Of a DNA stretch of 64,000 nucleotides, positions 20,305 to 28,760 are shown piece by piece; position 1 is the stretch's first letter, and every line of letters starts with the position of its first letter. Source of the DNA: JAGQOZ01 sp041399205 (GTDB lineage: Bacteria; Planctomycetota; Planctomycetia; Pirellulales; Pirellulaceae); assembly GCA_041399205.1 (NCBI GenBank), contig JAWKTK010000014.1, positions 124,001 to 188,000 on the forward strand, given 5' to 3'. Made by a program: the position numbers and the translations under genes. The notes under the pieces were generated by a model that ran no database searches, had not been told where the DNA came from, and was given only the letters and a program-made list of their open reading frames with translations.

Positions 20305-22556
20305 TTTTCGACTTCTTGGTAAAGGTTCACTGGTCGGCGAGTCACACCCTGTAGTCCGGCGCGATACACAAAATGATCTACCAGTTGCCACAACGGAATC
20401 ACGGCGACTTCGTCAAAGCAAACTTGATGAATGGAACGCAAGCGTTGTCCGGCTTCATTCCAATTTCGCACTCGCTGCAACTGCAGCAACGCCAAGTTGA
20501 CATAGGCACTGGGAATCTTGGCAAAACCATCGGCAGCAAACAAACGACCGGCATCCGCAATCGGTTCGTGAATGACCAATTCCGTGTACAGAAAATCCCA
20601 ATCATTGTGATCAGGACGATCGACTCCGGGAGAAAGCTCTTCCAGTTTGCAGGCGAGCCCCAGCGGAGCCAAGTAGCGGACAATTTCTGCACAAGCGATT
20701 CTAGCGATTTCGTCCGCCGGATGCACAATCACCAGTTCGCCCAATTTTGGCGGATCCTCTTTGGCCTTTTCTGCTGTGGCGTTGACTTCAATCTGGGCCA
20801 ACTGCAATCGAAGCTTGGAAAGCCTCGGTTCGTACGGGCGCGGTTCGATTCGCAGGTCATACGCATAGCCCAGCGGATCGTCTGGGCGAACGCCTGGCGA
20901 AAACGGTCCGCTGATGACGCGGCAGCCTTCGATTTTTTGGCCTCCCAGGATTTCTCGGCTCAGGATCTGTTCGCGATCAATGCCATAGGCAATCGCGGCT
21001 CGGAAGGCACGTGTGCCGGGAAACGGACGTTCGAAATTTGGGATCAGCATATGGGTGCTGGGAATGCGGTACGAATCCACGACCAACGAACCATCGCGGG
21101 TCAACTGCGCAACGTCCGCAGGAAAGACGCGATCGATCATGTCGATTTCGCCTCGTCGAAAAGCGTCCACAGCCAAACGCGTTTCTGAAAACAGTCGTTC
21201 CGTGATTTCACGAGGCTGCTGTTTTTGGCCGAAGGAGTATGCTTTGTTGACAATGAAGCGATCGGCGGTGTTGCCATCTTCCTGCCAGGCATAAGGCGTC
21301 ATTGCCTGCGTTTCCGCACCGCGAATGGGCACGGCAAACAGCGATTCAATACGCAAGTAAGGGCGTCGCAAGCGAACATCCACGTTGAACACATCCTTCA
21401 CTGACACGTTGTCGACGAAGGCAGCAAAGACGGGATCGTATTCGCTGGAATTGACTGCCAGCGACGCCAGTAACGACCTGGCGACGGTGAATCCGCCGAT
21501 GTTGGTGTTGGTAGCATCTTGCGTGACAGAAATTACGGCTTCGGTTGCTTCTTGATTCAGCGATAATGAGCCGACGGGACAGGCATATTCGCCACCCTCG
21601 GGTCCTACGTTCTGGATCTCGAAGACTCGGCGGTGCAACAAACGTTCAACTCGACGCGCCGCCCAGGAATTCGTATAGCCTTTGGCGTTTTCGACCGCGG
21701 ATTGCGTCACTCCGACGGTGACCATCGGATAGGCCGAAGTAATCTTTTGGAAAAATGCATCAGCGCCTGGCGTTTCCGGCCAGATTTCCATGACTTGTCG
21801 CGCGATCTGATACGCCTGATCAAAGTCTTCCTTCTGAAAGAATTGATTGGCTTGCGCCAGTTTTTGGCCTGCGATGCCAGCCAGTCTTTTCTCGCAACTC
21901 TGGACGAATTGACGTTGTTGCGGTTGGTAGCGAGTGACGGCGACTTGGTAGATGCGACGAGCGGCTGGATAGTTTTCGTTTTTTAAATGAGAAACAAAGA
22001 TTTGGTTCAAGACTTTGCTTAACGCCGTCGACACGCCATTGCGATCGGGTGCTCGTTGATATAATTCGTCCAGCAAAAACCACGCGCGTTCGAATTCTTT
22101 CTGCGAATACAGTGTCGATGCTTCCGTGAACAGGAACTGCTCCATGACCGAGTCTAGGCCACGTGTTTTCGGGTAGTTGCGGTTCAGGTACGAAAGATAG
22201 TCAAACGTCGTGTCGAATTTCCGCTGTTTAAATTGTTCGATCGCTTCCTGCAGAATCCGGTCTTCAAACAATTCGATCTTCTCGACGGCGCTCCAGGAAA
22301 CTTCGAATTCCTTGTCGGGTTCGGCCAGCAAACGGACTCGGAAGGAACCTCGATCGGGCAATGTTCGGGGAGTAACTCGAGGATTAAATTCCGTCAGCGG
22401 AGCGACTTTGTAGACTTGGTTGTTGTTGGCCGCGTTCAGCGTGATTAAATCGTGAGGTTCTTGTTCGTACAACTGCGCGCCAGATTCGGCCGTTGGCAGC
22501 ACACCAACTCCGAATAGGAACGCCACAAGCAATACGAAATTCTGAATCCGCTGCAT
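20283..22556 (-). CDS. Solute-binding protein, family 5 (oligopeptide type) with N-terminal TPR-like region
   Basis: 757 residues with an N-terminal signal peptide (NFVLLVAFLFGVGVLPTAES). Residues about 90-270 are helical repeats of TPR type (for example FDTTFDYLSYLNRNYPKT, FERAWFLLDELYQRAP). The C-terminal 450 residues resemble SBP_bac_5, with RGEIDMIDRVFPADV, an FRAAIAYGIDREQIL segment and a C-terminal VAVIPLWQLVDHFVYR. Family 5 proteins usually bind peptides or small ligands for an ABC importer, but no permease is encoded here. Fusion to TPR repeats and the presence of TolQR-like genes suggest a role in an envelope complex. Ligand unknown. Confidence 0.8.
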   Translation of the reverse strand: MQRIQNFVLLVAFLFGVGVLPTAESGAQLYEQEPHDLITLNAANNNQVYKVAPLTEFNPRVTPRTLPDRGSFRVRLLAEPDKEFEVSWSAVEKIELFEDRILQEAIEQFKQRKFDTTFDYLSYLNRNYPKTRGLDSVMEQFLFTEASTLYSQKEFERAWFLLDELYQRAPDRNGVSTALSKVLNQIFVSHLKNENYPAARRIYQVAVTRYQPQQRQFVQSCEKRLAGIAGQKLAQANQFFQKEDFDQAYQIARQVMEIWPETPGADAFFQKITSAYPMVTVGVTQSAVENAKGYTNSWAARRVERLLHRRVFEIQNVGPEGGEYACPVGSLSLNQEATEAVISVTQDATNTNIGGFTVARSLLASLAVNSSEYDPVFAAFVDNVSVKDVFNVDVRLRRPYLRIESLFAVPIRGAETQAMTPYAWQEDGNTADRFIVNKAYSFGQKQQPREITERLFSETRLAVDAFRRGEIDMIDRVFPADVAQLTRDGSLVVDSYRIPSTHMLIPNFERPFPGTRAFRAAIAYGIDREQILSREILGGQKIEGCRVISGPFSPGVRPDDPLGYAYDLRIEPRPYEPRLSKLRLQLAQIEVNATAEKAKEDPPKLGELVIVHPADEIARIACAEIVRYLAPLGLACKLEELSPGVDRPDHNDWDFLYTELVIHEPIADAGRLFAADGFAKIPSAYVNLALLQLQRVRNWNEAGQRLRSIHQVCFDEVAVIPLWQLVDHFVYRAGLQGVTRRPVNLYQEVEKWRISTN

Positions 22557-22593
22557 GCTATTGTGCCAATCTACGCATCTACTTCATTCGAAC

Positions 22594-25500
22594 CTAAGGT
22601 GCAGCCGCCACGTGAATGGTTCCATCGCCACCCACCACGACAATGCGACTTCCAAATAACACGACGCCCGAATCCAGCGGTTCGCCAATGTCTACTATTC
22701 CCGATTCTTGTCCGCTGGCAGCGGCAATTCGAACCACTTTGCCTTGGACGGTGGAAACCAGCAAATCTGATCCCGAAACCGCAGGATCGCCAGCCAAATC
22801 GCCATGTGGAAAATCGATTTTCCATAAAGGACCATTGCTGCCATAGGCCGCCAGTTCGCCAGCGTCGGTGCTGAGCAATGCTAGTTTGCCGGCGACCGAA
22901 ACAGGACCGAAGGAAACCCGACCATTCAAATCCCATGTTTCGCTGATTGGCTGCAAATCACTCGTTTGAATTGCCACGACGGAATCCGCACCGACATCGC
23001 GTTGCACGGTATAGACGCGTTCACCGGCGACGGCCAAGGGTGCGATCGGCTGCAGTTCGGTGTCGCTCTGCAGGGCCGCGTCCAAATGCGGTTGCGGTTG
23101 ATTTACCACTTGAAGTTTCAGCAATCTCTTTTGGCCGTCACTTAAAATGGCCGCATCTTGCTGGATAGCCGGTCGCGGCCATTGGATGCTGGTGCCTGCG
23201 CTGACGGTCGGTTGGAAGGCATGAACCAGTGAACTCCCGGTCTGCGGATTCAGTAAATAGACCGCGCCGGATTGTCCGGTGTACAAAATGCCATTGGCAA
23301 AGGGTACGGGGCGGGAGGACGCTGCGTCTCCATCTGTTTGCAACATGACGGGTGAAAGACGGTTTTGTGAAGCATCAAACCGCACGAAATTATCCCCCGT
23401 GGGATCTGCAAAGAAGGCTCGATTGCCATCTGCCCATTCCAGCATTTGGACCAAGTTCAGTGGCGTGGCGGTTGGGACACTTTGCACCGGTTTGTTGACC
23501 ACGCCGGATTTTAGTTCGCTGCCTCCGAGTGAAAATAGGTCGCCTGACGCGGACACGACATTGATTTTCTTGGCATGGATAAAGATGTCACCGGCTGGAT
23601 GCGTGGCCAATTCGGTAGTCCAAACTGGTTCGCCATCCAGACGCTCGTCTCGGTCGTCAATGCGAAATGCCGCCAGGGTCAGGCCTGCTTTGCCGGAAAC
23701 TTGTCGCAAGCCAACAATGGCATCACCGGTGCGATGGAGCGAACCAACAAAGCGGTCTCCTTTGAATTTGATCCACCTTCGAAGTAGTTTTCCTCGCGAA
23801 GCTTGCAGATCGTAACGCGTCAACTGCGTGTCACCCACCCACAGGCGACCATCTTCAAAATAGGGATAGCTAATAGCACCCGCACTGTTGGCCGCAATGA
23901 CCGATTCCACCACTCGGCGAAACGGTTCAGCCGCTTGGTTGGGATCGAGTTCGAAGACGTCGATGCCACCGCCGCTGGTCGCCACCATCGCTCGTCGACC
24001 AAACACCGTCATGGGCACGGTCACTTGACCACTTAGTCGAATCGGATCGATGATCTCTTTGAGTTGACCTTCATTTTCCGGGTCAGGGCCCAGCAAGTGC
24101 AATACAGAGAATCCGGGGCCAGGGTTTTCCGCAATTAAGACATGCCCCAGAATCATGACCGGCGGCACAACCACCGTTCCGGCTGCGTGCCCCAAGTAGA
24201 TTACATCCGAACACGAAAAGGATTCTCGATCCAGTTGATATACGCTGGAATGATTACCCACTTGGTACGCGACAGCACTGTCCGATTGAGCTCCAATGCC
24301 AGAACTCAGATTCATGGCAAACGTAGCGCCCTGCGTCACGGCACCGGAATTGACGTCAATGGTCATCACGGAACCGCTTTCGTCCGGGCCAGAGCAAGTG
24401 AGATAAACCTGGTTGCCAACGACGGACGGTGCCAGCGGTTGGCCGGGACAGGGAAGACGCCAGACAACCTTCCCAGTGGCCGCAGCAAGTCGAACCAATT
24501 CGTTGCGGCGCGCGTCAACGATGATCGCGTCACTACCGGCGTCTTTGCGAATTCGCACTGGATCTACGGTTGTTTCGGTACCGACAAACCGGCGCCACAG
24601 GACTTCACCAGAATCAGCTTTGACGCCGTACACCGCGCCTTGCGCGCGAATAAATAACACGTCCTGGGCATTGGCAGGCATTGATTCGCCGCGAACCGAC
24701 GCCAACGCCACAGAAAATTCCGAGTTGGATTGGACATCTTGTGTCGTAGCTGCGGGAGGATCACTCATCACCTGCACTCGCTCGCGTTCCTTCGCCGTGA
24801 TGTTCGCCACAATGGCTTTGAGCTGATCGTTTGTGCCGAGCTTTGGATATTTTCGCAGCAAATCTTTGCGGATCGAGTAAGCTTGCCGAGTATCATTCTG
24901 GGCCAAGGCCTGATTGATTTCGTCCAGCCGTAGTGCCAATTCCTTGTCACGGTTGATGTCCCGTTCCGCGATGGCAATCTTGCCTTGAATCTCGTCAATC
25001 CTGGCTTGGGCGGCTTTGCGAAAAGAAGGAGCCAAATAGGCCGTGTTGTTGACTTCTTGGAAGGCTTCGGCGGCCATGTCCACAAAGGATTGTTTCTGTT
25101 CCATCGAATCGGCGTTAAGTGCTTTTTCTGCAAAGCCGTCCATGATGTCTGGCAGCAGTGTTTGCAGTTCTGGTCTGGCTTGCGCGAAGGCTTCTTGGTT
25201 CAGCAGTTCGGGCAGTTGCTGCCGAGCGACTTCCAGAGATTTTTCCCAGTTCTTGCGTTCCACTTCAGACCAGATTTTGGCCATGCCAACATAGACTGCC
25301 GCCGAGCTGATTTTTTCGTCGTTTTTAAAGTCGGCCTGAAACCGTTCAAACTGCTGAATGGCTTGACCGTAGCTTTCGTCGCGATAAAGTTGTTCCGCTT
25401 CCCGGAAGGCGTCGTCAGCGCTGCCTTTGGTCAGGAACAAATAGATGAACCCTCCAATCATCAGCATGAACAAGAGCCCACCGCCGCCGACCAGCATCAA

Positions 25501-25905
25501 CGGCGAATCCCAACGGTTGGTGGCGTAACGTTTCTTCTTGAATTTGGACGAAGATTTCTGAGAAGGCGCGGCGGTTTCTTCGGCCAAAACAGAATCGCCC
25601 TGGACGTCAGGACTGTCGATGGCATCTATCGGTTCGAACCCACCGTCCAGCGTTTCCACCGACACCGGTTCGACAACGTCATCCAAGACTTCGACGACGT
25701 CGGACGCATTGGCAGCTGCCAGTTGTGCGAGAGCTTTCTTGGCTTGGGCTTCATCAATGCGGCCCGCTTTGATCAGCAGCTTGGCGATCTTCTGAGCGTC
25801 CACTTTTTTTTCGGACTGCGCCACTTGCTTTAGCACTTTGGCTGCCACGTCGCTGCTAAGGACGCCATTGGCTTGCAGTTGCTTGACAAAATCCTGTGCA
25901 CTCAT
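22594..25905 (-). CDS. Membrane-anchored TPR and PQQ-type beta-propeller protein
   Basis: 1103 residues. A cytoplasmic N-terminal part of about 150 residues (MSAQDFVKQLQANGVLSSDV and an acidic linker) precedes one membrane helix (LMLVGGGGLLFMLMIGGFIY). Next is a TPR-like helical region (AFREAEQLYRDESYGQAIQQF and following), then a long PQQ-like propeller from about residue 400 on, with repeats such as GAVYGVKADSGEVLWRRFVG, AAATGKVVWRLPCPG and GAVYLLNPQTGSSLVHAF. The propeller would lie outside the cytoplasm and act as a protein-interaction scaffold, like BamB in outer-membrane assembly, although this is only a fold analogy. It follows the second ExbD gene by about 48 bases. Confidence 0.85.
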   Translation of the reverse strand: MSAQDFVKQLQANGVLSSDVAAKVLKQVAQSEKKVDAQKIAKLLIKAGRIDEAQAKKALAQLAAANASDVVEVLDDVVEPVSVETLDGGFEPIDAIDSPDVQGDSVLAEETAAPSQKSSSKFKKKRYATNRWDSPLMLVGGGGLLFMLMIGGFIYLFLTKGSADDAFREAEQLYRDESYGQAIQQFERFQADFKNDEKISSAAVYVGMAKIWSEVERKNWEKSLEVARQQLPELLNQEAFAQARPELQTLLPDIMDGFAEKALNADSMEQKQSFVDMAAEAFQEVNNTAYLAPSFRKAAQARIDEIQGKIAIAERDINRDKELALRLDEINQALAQNDTRQAYSIRKDLLRKYPKLGTNDQLKAIVANITAKERERVQVMSDPPAATTQDVQSNSEFSVALASVRGESMPANAQDVLFIRAQGAVYGVKADSGEVLWRRFVGTETTVDPVRIRKDAGSDAIIVDARRNELVRLAAATGKVVWRLPCPGQPLAPSVVGNQVYLTCSGPDESGSVMTIDVNSGAVTQGATFAMNLSSGIGAQSDSAVAYQVGNHSSVYQLDRESFSCSDVIYLGHAAGTVVVPPVMILGHVLIAENPGPGFSVLHLLGPDPENEGQLKEIIDPIRLSGQVTVPMTVFGRRAMVATSGGGIDVFELDPNQAAEPFRRVVESVIAANSAGAISYPYFEDGRLWVGDTQLTRYDLQASRGKLLRRWIKFKGDRFVGSLHRTGDAIVGLRQVSGKAGLTLAAFRIDDRDERLDGEPVWTTELATHPAGDIFIHAKKINVVSASGDLFSLGGSELKSGVVNKPVQSVPTATPLNLVQMLEWADGNRAFFADPTGDNFVRFDASQNRLSPVMLQTDGDAASSRPVPFANGILYTGQSGAVYLLNPQTGSSLVHAFQPTVSAGTSIQWPRPAIQQDAAILSDGQKRLLKLQVVNQPQPHLDAALQSDTELQPIAPLAVAGERVYTVQRDVGADSVVAIQTSDLQPISETWDLNGRVSFGPVSVAGKLALLSTDAGELAAYGSNGPLWKIDFPHGDLAGDPAVSGSDLLVSTVQGKVVRIAAASGQESGIVDIGEPLDSGVVLFGSRIVVVGGDGTIHVAAAP

Positions 25906-25953
25906 CTCTGCTCTGTCTTCCCTTCAGTTCCACGAAAAGAAAGTGCCACTACG

Positions 25954-26589
25954 TTAGTAGTCGCCTTCGATCGTTTGCAGCTTGACGTTTTCCATTTCAA
26001 ATTCGGTTCCCAGGTCCATCGCCAAAATGACTTTTTCGTGGTTCGCGTCAACATGCGCCTCCACAATCAGCGTGTTGGGGACGTTCCCTTGGCCATCTCC
26101 TTCTTTGGCTTCGCGAAGTTTACGGCGAAGCTCTTGTTCGCTGGGCGCTTCTACTTCTTCGTCCCAGCCGGTTGAGAACACGTGAAACGAACTGAATTCG
26201 TCCACTCGAACTCGAATGACACCTTCTTCTTCAGGTTTCTCGATCACATTTTCGCTAGGTCGATTGTCCTGTGGCGTGGGAACCTGAAACGATTTCTGCA
26301 TGGTGAAAGCGGCTGTCACCATGAAGAAAATCAATAGCAAAAAGGTAACGTCCACCATGGGAGTCATATCCATTTCTGCTTCGTTGGATCCTTTGTCCGA
26401 ACGGATGTTCAGCGGAGCTTCGTCGGCGTACAACACGGTGCTGCCATCTGCTTGATCTAGCGGTTCGGGCACAATGAGCGAACTGATGCACTCCGGACAT
26501 TGGACTCGTAAGTCGACATTGGCCAACTTGGTCGCCAAGCGACCGTCACAAACGGGGCAATGGAAGCGGACGAATTCACTATCGTTCAT
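25954..26589 (-). CDS. ExbD/TolR-family protein with N-terminal zinc ribbon
   Basis: 211 residues. The N-terminus has a zinc-ribbon motif (FHCPVCDGRL, then VQCPECISSL), which is unusual in ExbD proteins. The ExbD signature follows: EMDMTPMVDVTFLLLIFFMV, one membrane helix with an Asp (VDVTF) in the position used for proton conduction in ExbD/TolR. The periplasmic part ends with LIVEAHVDANHEKVILAMD. The ribbon would lie in the cytoplasm. It overlaps the other ExbD gene by 4 bases (26586-26589), so both are produced together. Confidence 0.88.
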   Translation of the reverse strand: MNDSEFVRFHCPVCDGRLATKLANVDLRVQCPECISSLIVPEPLDQADGSTVLYADEAPLNIRSDKGSNEAEMDMTPMVDVTFLLLIFFMVTAAFTMQKSFQVPTPQDNRPSENVIEKPEEEGVIRVRVDEFSSFHVFSTGWDEEVEAPSEQELRRKLREAKEGDGQGNVPNTLIVEAHVDANHEKVILAMDLGTEFEMENVKLQTIEGDY

Positions 26590-27086
26590 TTCTGTTCGAT
26601 CACGCCAACGTACAAGACGTTCGCCCCTTCCTTCTGTGCCTTGCCAACGGCCTTGGAGACTCGAGAAACATCGCCGTGCTTGACGTTCCTTTCCGCCTTG
26701 ATCAACACCTCCGATTTTCCTGCGGTAAATTCGTCCATCAGGTAGTTGATGATTTCTTGCTCTTCATCTTCTGGATCGGTGGTGGCGATTTTTTTATCCG
26801 CCGATTTTCCGTCTCCTTTGTAGACTTCGGCCTTGTTGTCGGGACCGGCGGCCAACGTGATGATGGCCGAACTCTTGACCACGACATTGGTGCCGTGTTG
26901 AGCTTTGGGCAATTCGACAGGCGTGTCTTTGTCCATACGAGCGGCAACTATGAAGAAGATCAACAGCAGGAAGGTGATGTCGATCATGGGCGTGATGTCC
27001 ATTTCCGAATCATCGAATTCGCGCGGCGGCAGCAACGGTTCGTCGTCTTCCACGTCGACAATATGTTCGATTCGTTCTGGCGTCAT
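26586..27086 (-). CDS. ExbD/TolR-family protein
   Basis: 167 residues from ATG 27086 (MTPERIEHIVDVEDDE). A GTG at 27125 would add 13 residues and is less likely. The membrane helix is SEMDITPMIDITFLLLIFFI, again with the conserved Asp in the helix. The periplasmic domain has the typical VLIKAERNVKHGDVSRVSKA segment, where Lys/Asn and Asp are used in ExbD-type proteins. It is the standard partner of the TolQ/ExbB-type protein upstream, at the boundary of which there are only about 40 bases. Confidence 0.9.
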   Translation of the reverse strand: MTPERIEHIVDVEDDEPLLPPREFDDSEMDITPMIDITFLLLIFFIVAARMDKDTPVELPKAQHGTNVVVKSSAIITLAAGPDNKAEVYKGDGKSADKKIATTDPEDEEQEIINYLMDEFTAGKSEVLIKAERNVKHGDVSRVSKAVGKAQKEGANVLYVGVIEQK

Positions 27087-27128
27087 CGTATTCTTGCTCG
27101 AAGCACAAGGGGGTTCCAAAAACACGCA

Positions 27129-27803
27129 CTACGAAATGGCTTCTCGCAACGCATCCAGCACGCGACCCACACCTGACACGACCAAGTCTTCCATCTTGCG
27201 GATGCGAATGTTGATGGATGCAGTTAGCAGTACCAAGGGAATGGCAATCGCCAAACCACTGGCGGTGGTAACCAACGCGACGCTAATGTCTTTTGCCAAA
27301 ACATCGGGACTGGGGTTGGCTCCGGGCACGGCCAGCTTTCCAAACGCACCCATCATGCCCAAAACCGTTCCAAACAGTCCGACCATTGGAGCACTCTTGA
27401 TCACGGTGTTGACCCAGCTGAGCCATTGTTCGATATCCGAAACAACGTCTCGTTGAAATCGATCCATCACCAAGTGTTTGATTTTGTTATGACCAATAGC
27501 GCGATTTTGGATGGCCACCGAAGTCAGCTGCGGCAAAGCTCGAGGATCCCCTTCGCAAGCCGAACTCGCTCCGTCAAAATCCTTGTTGGCCAGCGCCGTT
27601 TCCACTTCGTTCAAAAATTCGTTCTGCTGCTCTTCGTTTTTGAAACGCTGCCTCGCAACTCGATTCCATACCAACACAACACAGAACGCGCCCCACAGCG
27701 CGATAGCGGCCAGTACAAAATAGATCAGGTTGGCCAGGTAGCCCATTAGCGCACTGGAGTCGAAGGCTTGGGCCACCAAAAAGCTAGATTGAAGTAAATT
27801 CAT
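27129..27803 (-). CDS. MotA/TolQ/ExbB proton-channel family protein
   Basis: 224 residues with three membrane helices: LANLIYFVLAAIALWGAFCV, then after a cytoplasmic domain the pair WVNTVIKSAPMVGLFGTVLG and ALVTTASGLAIAIPLVLLTA. This is the ExbB/TolQ layout. The glycine-rich LFGTVLGMMGAF and TTASGLAIAIPLVL motifs are signatures of the family. It would form the proton-driven stator with the two ExbD-like proteins encoded just downstream. The gene starts at ATG 27803. Confidence 0.93.
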   Translation of the reverse strand: MNLLQSSFLVAQAFDSSALMGYLANLIYFVLAAIALWGAFCVVLVWNRVARQRFKNEEQQNEFLNEVETALANKDFDGASSACEGDPRALPQLTSVAIQNRAIGHNKIKHLVMDRFQRDVVSDIEQWLSWVNTVIKSAPMVGLFGTVLGMMGAFGKLAVPGANPSPDVLAKDISVALVTTASGLAIAIPLVLLTASINIRIRKMEDLVVSGVGRVLDALREAIS

Positions 27804-27877
27804 CGATACAACACACCCTTCCCAAAGTGCTACGTCATCGGGTCAGGCGACCCTGTTCTCTGTCACCACTAAAACTC

Positions 27878-28741
27878 TTATCGCAAGCGGATATCTACTA
27901 CGACAAATTCAAAACCACTTCCGCCGGGTTGAATGCCGAAAATGGTCTTTTTGATGTCCTTCAGCGGACGGTCACCGTGTTTGTTCAGTTCTACATTCGC
28001 CAGTACGATTTCCAGTTCCTTTGAATAGAACTGGCAGATAATGGCTCCCGCCGTGTTGATGCCGGCTTGCCGCAATAACGTCATGTCTTGATCTTTAAAC
28101 TTGCTGGCTCGACCCTGCCAACTGAAATACAGTCGGTCTTCTTCGACATTGGGGTCGGCAGGGCGTTTGGTTGGTACGCCGTTTCGAAACGTTGCATATT
28201 CGATCGCGGCACGAGCCGGACTGATCGCGCCGAGTTCGATCTGAAAAAATTCCAGCTGTTTGGCGTATGCTTCCAGCGTAGTTGACGTGTAGCGAATTTC
28301 CCAACGTTCCCAACGAGGAATTACGTCTTCTCCGTTGCCTCGCTTCCGATTATCCCCCATACCTTTGCCGCGAGTGGCCACAACGCCTTCCACGGCGTCC
28401 AAACTGGCAGCCACAGTCGAAACGGCATCCGTTACGGCGGCCAGTGTGTCTTTTACGTCTGGTTCGGCTAGGTCTTCTAATTCTTCGATCCCCGGTTCGT
28501 TGATGTCCTGCGCCGTACCGGGTGGGTTTTGGGTCCCCGATTCTTCTTCCACCAATAGCATCATGGGAGGCGCCGGCATCCGGAATACTCGGCCTGTAAT
28601 GAAAATTACCACCAACATGGCCACGGCGGTTCCGACCAGGATCAGCAGTGAAATCAACAAACTGGAGACCTGATCGTAAGCCGATGTGCGCAGCAATTCC
28701 GGTGGTTTGTTGTAGTCGGCAGGTCGAGGCATTTGGGGCAT
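27878..28741 (-). CDS. Single-pass membrane protein of unknown function in the TolQR-like operon
   Basis: 287 residues. The N-terminus is cytoplasmic (MPQMPRPADYNKPPELL) and is followed by one membrane helix (LLISLLILVGTAVAMLVVIF). A TonB/TolA-like acidic and Ala/Val-rich linker then leads to a compact C-terminal domain (WERWEIRYTSTTLEAYAKQL ... KKTIFGIQPGGSGFEFVVVD). The layout (helix, flexible linker, C-terminal domain) matches TonB/TolA, which transmit energy from an ExbB/ExbD stator. I see no TonB CTD motif, so this is a structural analogy only. It lies immediately upstream of the TolQ-like gene. Confidence 0.75.
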   Translation of the reverse strand: MPQMPRPADYNKPPELLRTSAYDQVSSLLISLLILVGTAVAMLVVIFITGRVFRMPAPPMMLLVEEESGTQNPPGTAQDINEPGIEELEDLAEPDVKDTLAAVTDAVSTVAASLDAVEGVVATRGKGMGDNRKRGNGEDVIPRWERWEIRYTSTTLEAYAKQLEFFQIELGAISPARAAIEYATFRNGVPTKRPADPNVEEDRLYFSWQGRASKFKDQDMTLLRQAGINTAGAIICQFYSKELEIVLANVELNKHGDRPLKDIKKTIFGIQPGGSGFEFVVVDIRLR

Positions 28742-28760
28742 ATTGATTTGGCTCGCGTGG

